Origin: Coffea arabica
Lineage: Eukaryota > Streptophyta > Magnoliopsida > Gentianales > Rubiaceae
Length of the DNA: 64,000 nucleotides
Direction of reading: 5' to 3'
Assembly: GCF_036785885.1 (NCBI RefSeq)
Contig: NC_092320.1
Coordinates: 10,851,557 to 10,915,556 of the forward strand
In this document: positions 38,518 through 50,500 of the stretch, in pieces
Layout of the letters: each line of letters starts with the position of its first letter
Numbering within the stretch: position 1 is the first letter of the stretch
The notes under the pieces: model-generated
Database searches by the model: none
Told to the model about the DNA's origin: nothing
What the model saw: only the letters and a program-made list of their open reading frames with translations
Made by a program: the position numbers and the translations under genes

Positions 38518-41500
38518 ATGGCGTGTGTGTACATTCCGGTGCAGAACTCGGAGGAGGAGGTTAGGGTGGCGCTGGACCAGCTTCCCCGTGACGCCTCCGA
38601 CATCCTCGACATTCTCAAGGCCGAGCAAGCCCCTCTTGACCTCTGGCTCATCATCGCCGTATGTAACACAAGTTTATTTATTTAGTTATTGTGTTACAAG
38701 TTTCTCTGTTTAGAGATTGAATTCTACTTTTTCGAGTTTAATTTCAGTCATTCGATTAGCTTTTCTTCATGCAAGTGTATGTGTTATATCTAGAGTGTGT
38801 CAAGGGGAATGGGTTATATCCGATACCAGCGGGGACGATGAGAGCTCAATCCTGGCAGTGGCCCAGGAGAAAAATAGTTTGATAAAAGGTTGGGAGTTCA
38901 GGTAATTCAACAGTATCTGTCTCGCCCTTATCCTGGTCTATTTGTCCAATTCTTCCCTCCCTTGGGACATTGGCAATCAAGGAAAGGTAATCCGGGTCCG
39001 AGGAGAAGTCATTCTCTTAGGTCTTAGACGCCTATAAATAAAAACTGTAAGGAAAAAGAGGCCTTAGGACCGCGGGGGACAGGGACAAAGAATTTCATAG
39101 AGCAACGCCAAGGCTTGACTGACCTCGATCAAATGTTGATGCTTACACTCAGCAGTGTGTCAAATAGCCTTTGTGTTGATCCCAAACCCTTTCAATCACC
39201 GAGGTAGAAGAAGGGTGCTTTTTTCGGTTAAGATAGATTATGGAAAAAATCTTTTCTTCTTTCAATAGGAAATTAGTTTGACCCTTTATAGGGGAATTAT
39301 TCTTTAGAAAGAACCTCTTGTGTGCTAGCATGGGCTGCTCACCTTCTTAGTTATAAACTGCCAATTAGAGGTGGCAAAATGGATATATGGATCATAATTG
39401 GTTTCATATAAATGGATCATGGATTAAATGGTTCAATCCGTTTAAATCCATATAATAAATGGTTGTATATGGATTGGATCCAAATGGATGATGGATATCC
39501 AACTATCCATTTAAAATCTATTTAACTAACACATAGGTAATTTCTTTAATTGACACGTAGTTTAAAATGACGCTCCTAAGTTAATAGGACGAGTTCTGAT
39601 AACTAAGAAGAATAAAAATAGAAAAAATGGAACAATAAAATAAATAAAGCATGTAAAAAATTGGAATACGCTGATTGAGAAGAAAACTTTGACCGCGTGA
39701 GTTGGAAGAGCTGAACAGCATCTTGGACTGGGAGTATTTACTCAGCATCATAAGAAACATTAGTACTACCAAAACATGCTGGGTTTGCTCATTATTTTCT
39801 TAAATGGATTTAGATGGATTACGTGGATTATCCACTTAAAACCATCAAGCCAATTGGTTTTATTTGGATGTCCATTAATGTCCATCTAAATTTTTTATTA
39901 ATCCAAAACCATTTAAGTGAGATGGATATGGATGGAAATTACCACCTTTAGTTTTATTGTTTGGGCCAACTCTTAATCTTTCATGCTTAAATTTATTTTA
40001 TGATTAAATATGGCATTTTGGGGTGATGTGTTTGCCTGAGCTGCTCACTTATGTGTAAGCAATTTTTAAAGAGTATCCTCTGAATCCTGTCGCCTTGTAG
40101 GAGGAATATGCTGACTTAATTGGGTTTTGGATTCTGAAGTTTGAGGTTCCCCCGCTCCCCCTTAAATGGAATATTGTTATATTTGATTGCATCTTCTTGG
40201 GTTTCGCTGAAAGGTGGGTTATTGAAATAGTAAGTTGTACTTGAAGCTTTAGTTGTTTGTTAAAATGGGGGAAAAGGTCAGCGGATGCGTTTATGTATCC
40301 GTTGGTGGAAGTTCTGATCTATTCTGACATGCTCATGAGGAAATGTCTTTTAGTAACCAAAAAATTTTGCATATAATGTTTGGCAATGTTGTAAATGCAT
40401 TAGCGTCAGATTATGTGCATTGATGTTGAGGTCGATTGTTTGTTAGAATTGGGTGAAAAGTTGGGGGATGTATGCATGTACGTATTGGTGGAACTTCTGC
40501 TCATGAGGAAATGTTCAACTAACCAAACCATGTTGCATTTAGCACGTGGCAGTGTTGTAACTGCATTAGCGGCAAATCATGTGATGTGACATCGTTTATC
40601 TTGGATTCAAGGTGCTTGTTTGTTTATGTATTTGGACTTATTGGCTATTTTGTTCTGAATGTTTGCTTTTTGGACAGAGGGAATACTTCAAACAAGGCAA
40701 GATTGAGCAGTTTCGCCAGATACTGGAAGAAGGATCTAGTCCTGGTATATATCCTTCATTTTACGTTATGGATTTATTGAAGAATATGATCTTATGTATT
40801 AACTCGTTAACATCTATTTCTCATGTGTTCACATAAAACCTTTTTTGGCACAGAAATTGATGAATATTATGCAGACGTGAGGTATGAGAGGATCGCGATC
40901 CTCAATGCTTTAGGTGCATATTATAGTTATCTTGGAAAAATCGAGACGAAGCAGAGAGAAAAGGAAGACCATTTTATTATGGCAACACAGTACTACAATA
41001 AAGCGTCAAGAATAGACATGCACGAGCCTTCTACCTGGATTGGAAAAGGTAAACATCCTTTTCGATTGGATCTTGTTATCCGTTGGATCCTTTGGCATTT
41101 ATAAGTGATTTTTTATATTTGCTTATATGCAATAACGTCTTTCCATGATCCCAGTGATTGGGGAATTTTTGGTAAAATCTACTACTTTCAATTGAAGTGG
41201 AGGGCGGGTTTTGGTGAAAAAATTATTAATGTAAGGCTGATGAGAGTGGTTCTTATTATTAATGTAAGACTTTTAGCAAAAGACCAATAGTAATTATTAC
41301 AGATCTCATCTAATAGGACTGGCAGGTGTGCATTCCATTCAATGTTACCTTAGGAGAGGCACCAGATAAATGATCTTTAGTCCCTCCTGGCTGAAGAATA
41401 TAGTCATGTCTGCTGTACTTTATGCCTTTTTTTTTTTTTTTACTTTGACTAATTCTGACTTCAGTCTGAGAGTGTTGTATTCCCAGTATGTAACTGCATT

Positions 41501-44500
41501 AGGTCAAGCAGAGACATTTGATCTGCGTAGAAGTTATTTGGCAATGCTCCAGAAGCACTTTTTTGTTCGTTACCTATTTAGTACTTGAGATGTCATAATT
41601 TCCTATTTCCTTCAAAAGCTCTAGAATTCATTTTTCTGTTTGTATGGCCAATAAGCTACATTAAGGGGCTGTTTCCGAAGTTTTACTTAATCGGATGAGT
41701 ACTTTTTCAGTTGCAAAGATTGAAAATTAGGAGAATTTGCATTGATATGTGGGAGTCTATGGGCTTGAGGCGGAGAGCTGAATACATGATTTTTTCCTAA
41801 AGCTTGGTTTTCTGTGCTAAATAGCTGAATACATGATTTTTTCCTAACAGTTGATTCCTCTGAGCTCTTTAAAGTTTGGTTTTCTGTGCAGTAAGGATTT
41901 TAGAATTTCTATTATTTAGACATCAGTGTGAAAATTAATTAAGGTGGAGTTGATCTATGACCAAGCTCTTCAACTTTTTTTCCTTATGGGAGAAGTTTAT
42001 AGATTGTGCTTTCATATCTCCAGCTGAAAGCTTGTCAAGATGGGATACTGTGCCATCTTAGTGGCTTTCTATGTTGTTAATTGTCTGCCTTATTGCAGTT
42101 CAAAGATGAAGAATAGAGTCAAACCTTAAGGAGATCTTGGTGGCCTTCTTTGTTGTTGATTGTCTGCCTTACTGGAGTTTAAAGATTAAGAATAGACCCA
42201 AACCTTGAGGAGACATAAATGCATCTAATCTCTCTGTATTCGTCATCTGGATTCTCTTAGAATTCTAAAATCTGTTTGTGCTGCTTCTCTGCAGGCCAAC
42301 TTTTACTGGCCAAGGGTGATGTAGAACAAGCATTCGCTGCCTTCAAGATTGTATTGGATGGAGATCGCGATAATGTTCCTGCTCTTCTGGGTCAGGTATT
42401 TTTTTCTCCACTTGGTTTCAAAGGTTTATGTATTGATTCTCTCATTGTGCATGCTTATAAGCATCCATATGCATCAGAATCATGAACTTTCAGATTGGGT
42501 GATCCACATGCATCAGATACATGAACTCTTGGAGTTAGTGACTGTATTTTGTTGCTGCATGTTAGAGCATCTAGGCAGTGGTGCAGCTTCTGATTTCTTT
42601 TTGTCAACTAGGAATTGATCTTATTATGGAGGAGTTTGTTTCTGCAAAATAACTATAGTTCTGCTGGTGAACCTTATGTTTTGATATTGTCTGACATTTG
42701 CGAGAGAAATGTATTGTTTTGTAGGAATGATTTCTTTTTCCTTGTTCTCTTCAGCTTGTGCCATATGCTGTTATCTTTTCATTTTTATTTTTGCTCTTTT
42801 CTCTCGGTTTTATATTTTCGCATGGTGCTATGGTGGATATAGGGCTGCAGCTAATAAAATTTTGTCATTGAGGCAAATATTCATGTGTCTTTGTGGCAAT
42901 GAACCAGCCTTTATATCTTGCAGGCATGTGTCCACTTCAGCCGAGGACGATATTCTGATTCATTGGAGTTATATAAGGTTTGTCAATTGCCACTTTATGA
43001 TGTTTGCGTTACAACTTTACGGCTTCTGAATCAGGGATACAACTGGTGGTAGGTGGGGAATGTTGTAGCAGCTTGTTCTTCCAATTGAAATGTATTGTTC
43101 CCCAAAGAGGACTAATAAAGATTTTTTTTTCTTCTTGTGAAGAGGGCCTTGCAAGTTTTTCCTCAGTGCCCTGCTGCTGTAAGGCTTGGAATAGGTCTTT
43201 GTCGCTATAAATTAGGTCAAACGGAAAAGGCAAAGCAAGCATTCGAACGCGTTTTGCAGGCAAGTATGCAGAACATTTGCGCTGGAACAATTTACCATTG
43301 TATAGCTACATGTCCTGATAATGTTTTCCCGATATGACAGTTAGATCCAGAAAATGCTGAAGCTCTTGTTGCTGTTGGTATTTTGGATTTGCAAACTAAG
43401 GATGGTGAGTCTCGTCACTTAGTAGACTTTCAAATGTTCATAGGATATGTAATACTCTTGGATTTTATGCATAGCAGCTTGTAGATGCTTTTGGCAGGGG
43501 TAGATTTCCTGTCATAAATTACAGAACTGATGTAAATACTGTTTTTTGCTATTTATGTCAGAAAATCGCTTTTCCATCAACTGCTGCATTTGTGTACCAG
43601 ATAAACATATTCTTTTTTTGTTGAAACATTGTCGTTTTAATTGCTAACTCTTTTTTTAACTGTATCTGTGCAGCTGCCAACAGTAGGTTGGGAATGGTGA
43701 AAATCCAAAGGGCATTTGAAATATATCCCTATTCTGCGATGTCACTGAATTATCTGGCAAATCATTTCTTCTTTACTGGTAAACATTCCACAGTCGAGAA
43801 ACTGACAGAAACGGCACTTGCTGTGACTAATCATGGTCCAACTAAGTCACATTCTTATTACAATCTGGCACGATCATACCACAGCAAGGTCTGTGAAATT
43901 GTTGCTGATGTCTTTTTAATTGTCTTATCCATTTGCAATGTTCAATTGTTTTCTGTATGAAGCATATTGAAAAATAGTTGAGGGAAATGTCTATTTCCCC
44001 ATCCAAATCAAATTTGTTCCTTATTCTCTGACTTTAAGCTACATATGCTGGTCCACTATATTCTACGATAATACAAGATGGTAAATACATAAGTGGGTAC
44101 CATCTTGTAAGACCTGTTTTAGACTGAACATATTTGCCAAGATACGCTTATAGTTTTGTCCTCATATGGAAGTGTGAGAATTATATATAGTATCTCTGCT
44201 TTACGTGAGTTATTTTTTTGGGGAAATTGGTGTGTTACCCTACAATGCCCCTACAATTGCCTACTGTCGCAGCTGTATAAATGCAATAAGTTTATATCTT
44301 TCTTCCAATTGTAATTGCTCAGTAGATCATATATCTATTATGGATCCAACATCTCTCGTCCAACAGATTCAAATGAGTCAAGAAGGGGTTTCTGACTTGT
44401 ACAGGAAAACAACCATTTTGAGTGGATATATTATTCATTCACATCTATAGCATTGTTATGCATCTGAACTTGCATGGTTCTGATGCTTGTGAAAGATTTT

Positions 44501-47500
44501 GTTTCCTGTCTTTCTTTCTTCATCTGATCGTACATCTTTTATTCTTCCATTCCAGGGTGACTATGAAAAAGCTGGAATGTACTACATGGCTTCTGTGAAG
44601 GAGATTAATAAGCCTCATGAATTTGTGTTACCTTATTACGGTGTGTAGTTTTCCTGCACTATCTAATTTTATCAAAATTTGCTAACATTTTGTGTCCTAA
44701 TGTTATGCCTCGTGGTGAGGGTGGGGTGGGAGGAGTTATGGGCTGAATAAAGCAGGAATTGTGAGGGATGATGCATACAGTGGGGTTCTTACCTGCTCTA
44801 ACATGTCTGAACTTGCTTGTCATCTTATGGGTGTTCAAATGAGTGTTGCACTTGCATTAATGAGCCTAATGGAGGATGCTTTGTCATGCCATGTGAACAT
44901 GCAGTTTGAGTTCCAAAAATCATGCTTGCAATTTTAAAATGTTTGATGAATATATGCATTTGTCTTATTGATGCCTCTCTTGTAACTTTTTTTTTTTCAT
45001 TTCGAAAATTTGATGATATTATGTGCCTAATGATTTTGGCTCGTGACACTTTTACTTGTTAAACTAGGTTTGGGACAAGTTCAGCTGAAGTTGGGTGATC
45101 TTAAGAGTGCCCTGGCAAATTTTGAAAAGGTCCTGGAAGTTTACCCTGATAATTGTGAGGCGCTGAAAGTGAGTCAATGTAAATTAGCCCTGCAATTGCA
45201 GTTAGATGTGTTCTTCGTGTTTCTTCATTTGTTCTAATGGTCTCTGGCTTATGTTTGATGTAGGCTCTTGGGCACATTTATATCCAGCTTGGTCAAACTG
45301 AGAAGGCTTATGAATTTATCAAAAAGGCTTCTAAAATTGATCCTCGTGATCCTGAGGTTGTTATTGGAAGTCTTGGTCAAATCATGCTGCTGTTCTTGTT
45401 ATATGGTGTTCTACATTATTGTCTGTGAGAAAAATCTGATGGAGCAACAAATTTTGAATTATTTTAGTGCACGTTACTTTTCCAGGTTTTATGCAAACAC
45501 AAATTCTGTAGTTGCATGTTTCTTCGAGTATGTTGTCTAGGATATGGAAATTCATTATGGATTATGTGGTAGAGTACGCTCTTGTATGTTACTTGAGTGT
45601 TATGCTAGATACTCTTCGCCTGTCTATACTTGCCATTTTAAGTTTCCTCATTAGAATGTTAACAGACATTAGCTTGAAACAAAATATACATTTGATGTAT
45701 GATGGGTATCAATCCAAAAAGAACAATATATGGTCCGTTTCAAGGAATGGATGACCCAAGCAATCAGAAAATGATGCAAAAAGCTAAGTTTGGATGCCAT
45801 CAATTTCTAGCAAGTGTGTGTTAACTGACAAAGTTGGCATTCTTTTCTTCTTGATTGATTCTCATGCGTGGCCATGTTAAGGATGACTCTTGTACTTTTT
45901 CTTGACATGCTTTATCAATTTTTCTGAGAATTGGTAGAATATCCTCCTATTATCCTGCTTTGCCTGATGCATATTTACTGACAGATTGAGCACTTTGTAT
46001 ATGTTTACAGGCTTTTCTAGATCTGGGGGAGTTATTAATTTCCACTGATGCTGGTGCTGCTCTGGATGCGTTTAAAACTGTAAAGTTTTTTCAGCTTCTT
46101 TCAATTTTTAAACATGTCAATTGTTGCTTTTGTGAACTGGTATCAGAATGCCATGTCTTCTTCCCAGAATATAAGGCTAATAAAATATACTTAGTGCAAT
46201 AACACTATACGGTGCCAGCATCTTATCAAAACTCCAAAATGTAAATTTTTGAGACCTCTTGTGAGGACATGATAGAGTAAGAATTGTGTCTTTTCTTCTC
46301 TAGTCTTGTTTCTGGGTGATAGTTGCTTATAATTGCACATTCAAATTTTTCTTCTAAGGTTACAAAAATAATAAAAAAATCAATTGTTACTTCTAAGATG
46401 CCAAAAACTGCAGATGTGGTTTACATTTTCAATTTCATTTGTATGTGAAAGGGACACTGCTTGCTGCAGTTACTGGTGTTAATATGTTGGCGCATATATC
46501 CCGTAATTTAGTGATATTGAAAGTTTGTTAGATATTGTGTGTTGCATGTACTGCCTTCGTTTCCCTTTCACAAGTCAAATGAGGACCTGATTCGGAAGCA
46601 TTTTCTTTCATTTCTGCACATAAGCCTTCATAACTGAGAAGTATGGACATAAATTTCTCCAACACTCCCTCTAAAAGCCAAAATAAAAAAAAAAAAAAAC
46701 ATATTATCCTTCTTTCTTTCCCACCTTTTTAGCAGTAGCCAAAATTAAAAAAACTTATTTTCCTTCTTTCTTTCCCACCCTTTTAGCAGTAGATGTGATT
46801 TCTAATATTTTCTTAAATAATCATTCTCACAGGCTCGTAATCTATTTGAAAAGAGAGGGAAAGAAGAAGAGGCAGACGAGAAGAAAGGGGGAGAAGTGCC
46901 TGTAGAGCTTCTGAACAGCATTGGTGTTCTACATTTTGAGAGGGGAGAATTTAAGGTTTGTTTTCCTTTGACAGTGTTATGGTTTTACTTAAATGCAAGA
47001 AGAAACACCTGCTTTGGCTGTGGTAGCAGATTCCAATAATTGGATCCCAAGTACTTTTCTAAGAACTCAATTATCGTGTCTTATCAATTTCCAGCTTGCC
47101 GAACAAGCTTTCAAGGATGCTTTAGGCAATGGCATATGGCTTAGTTTTCTTGAAGCTAAGCCACAGCTTGTTTCCAAGAATCAAGAAGCAGCAGATACCA
47201 ATACAAAAGCTTCAAACAGTGAAGGAATACAAAATCCTTGCCATGAAGCAAAATCCAATAATCTCAAAAGTGCACAATACCCAATTGATGCCACTGCATC
47301 TGTACATCTATACAAAGACTTTAACTTGTTTGTTCGACTTGAAGGACAGGGTATTCCTGTTGAAGTTCCTTATAATAAAGTTTCAACAATATTCAACCTG
47401 GCTAGATTGTTGGAGCAGTTGCATTCCATTGAAACGGCCAGCATTTTGTACCGACTAATTCTATACAAGGTATGAACTCTTGCCAATTTCAAGATTTGTG

Positions 47501-50500
47501 GAATAACTAAAAGGTGAATTTTATGCTTAAATTGTTTTAGATAATAGGAAAAGGTTATACACCTAAGGCTTTCATTTAATGTATATCTGTAACTGTATAT
47601 CTGTAACTTAAATGAATTAGTTGCAGCTAAGAATTCAACAGGGTGATATTAACCACATAACAAATTTGGGTTTAAATACTCTTTTTACTTTCTCTCAATG
47701 TACTTGACATCATCATGAAAACTCAAGTGGATCATCAATGACTTGATTCTCACTCAAGTTTTTACTCTATGGGTAAGTCATCAATGTTGAAATTACCGAT
47801 CTGTAGCACCCTCTTTCTGTTCTTTGATCAACTTTCATTGCTTAAAGCATCCTGTTGACAACTGTCAGGATGCCTTTGGTTTGTGCGTATAACATTCATT
47901 TCATTTCGTTGTATATACATGATTGATGTATCTATATAAGAATGACAGTATGGGCATTTGGTTACTCTGGGTGAAAGTTGCTTGTTATATGGAGGAATTT
48001 GAAAACCACGTCCATTGGTGATTATCCAGTGCTTATGTCGTAGAAAAGGAATATTCAAATATGATGAATGAAAGCTAGTAATCTTTACACAAATTAATCC
48101 CAATAAACCAACCTTTTAAAGATAAAGTGCCACTGACTTCTCAAAATCAACTTTTCAAAAGTTGCCTTGTGCAATATTCTATGATACAAGTGAAAATGAA
48201 CCACTTCATTTGAGATAAAGATGTAAAATAACATCTGAATGAAATTTTGTATTTGCATTTTGTCTCTGAAATACCCCTACATTTGTGATTTCCATTAAGG
48301 ATTCATTCCAGTTAAACAAACATGAACCCTAGATATATCAATGGATAAGTTGAAAGCTGTGGTATGAAATTAAACAAACAAAAGCTTGTGCTTCATTTCT
48401 ATGCTAGTGCATCTTAGTTCTTTTTTCCCTTTGCTCTTTGAGAAATATCAATGCTGCGTGTATTTGACTGTTTCCAAGCCCCATTGTTTTCTTAAACTCA
48501 TGTTAAATGTTTATGGTTGGACTCATATTTGATCAAATTTCTTGTTGTGATTGATATCATTTTAGTGGATTATCCTTCATGGTTCCTCCATTAACTCAAA
48601 ATTATCTGCTTGCTCTGATTTCAAGTGTTATGCATTTGACACTCCCTAAATGTTCTTGATGAACTTTTAAATGACATTAATGATGCTTTTTAATCTGCTT
48701 GCATGACAATCAAGTGCTTTTTGTAGTCTTGAAGCGCTTCAACTGATTATCAAATGTCTGATGTATCTTTGAAGTTACAGATTACTCAGGTCTAACCTTC
48801 ACCTTTTCATCCTTTGTGATTCCATCCTATGGCATTAATTTGCAGTACCCAGAATATGTAGATGCTTACCTGAGGCTTGCCGCTATTGCAAAAGCTCGAA
48901 ATGATGTTCAAACTAGTACTGAACTGGTGGCTATTTTTGCTCTAGTGCACTGCTAATTTTTTTTTTCCATATACAGTTGTATATTACTTTTAATGCTTTT
49001 GTTACAGATTGCAGATGCTCGCAAGGTGGATGAGAAGTGTCAAGATGCATTATTGATGCTCGGTGACCTTGAGCTCAAGAATGATGACTGGGTTAAGGCA
49101 AAAGAAACTTTCCGTGCAGCTAAGGACATGGCTAATGGAAATGATTCTTATGCTTCTCTTTGTCTGGTGCACATTTTTCTCCGAATTCATTTGTTCTTTC
49201 GGTGTTATATTGATTTCTTACTGGTAAAATGAATATGCACCTCTAAACTTGTGCAACTTTCTGTTGACCTGCGTCCGCTTCGGACTTCAAACAGAATTGA
49301 TCCATTATCTAAGTTTGTTATCCTAATGGTGAAGTTTCTCCTATCTTAAAGTATATACATATACATATAAGTATAGACATAAATATGTATGTGTGTGTGT
49401 GCATGTATGTATGTATGTATGTATATTAGTCCTTAAAGTATCGTTTTCAGGCAGTTATGTACAAGGCTCATGCTTTTTCTTGAATATTCAGGGCAATTGG
49501 AACTATTTTGCAGCAATTCGTTCAGAGAAAAGAGCACCTAAGTTGGAAGCTACCCACCTGGAGAAGGCTAAAGAACTTTACACAAAAGTATTATTCTGTG
49601 CCATATATTTTTATGTTCTATGGCAATTTCATGCTCATAGCAATCTGCTTTGACTAGAGGATTGACACGTGTGATATCTTATGAGAGTTTCCTCGTCCTT
49701 CCTGTTTACATGTTACCTAATGTTTGCTTGTTAAGGGATCTTGAAATACATGATGACTATAATTTCATTCCGCAGGTTCTACTCCAGCATACTGGTAATC
49801 TATTTGCAGCTAATGGTGCTGGAGTTGTATTGGCAGAAAAAGGTCAATTTGATATTGCAAAGGAACTTTTCACCCAGGTCAGGCCAGCTTATTCTACACT
49901 TTTACCTTTTTCAAGCATGCTGTTTAGCTTTGTAAACTTATTAGCCTCTTCGAATTGTAATAGGTGCAAGAAGCTGCAAGTGGAAATGTTTTTGTCCAGA
50001 TGCCAGATGTGTGGATAAATCTTGCTCATGTCCACTTTGCTCAAGGAGACTTTGCATTGGCTGTGAAAATGGTTTATTTTTCATTTCACCTGCTTTTGGT
50101 TATTAGTTTCATGCTTTAATTGTCTTTGTTGCATGCACGTGAAACAATGCTTGTCTTTGCAGTATGAGAATTGCTTAAAGAAGTTTTACTACAACACAGA
50201 CAGTCAAGTTCTTCTTTATTTAGCACGGACACATTATGAAGCTGAGCAGTGGCAAGACTGTAAAAAGACTTTATTAAGAGCTATTCATTTGGCACCTTCA
50301 AATTACACATTAAGGTTTGACATCGGTGTAGCACTGCAGAAGTTTTCTGCATCAACATTACAGAAGACAAAAAGGACTGTGGATGAGGTGTTCCACTTCT
50401 CCATCCTTCAAATGTGTAGCTTTGTGTTGACATATAACTGCATACCATTTCTCTTTATACTGCTTTGGCTAACTCCAGATGTTCTTCTTATCTTTATGCT

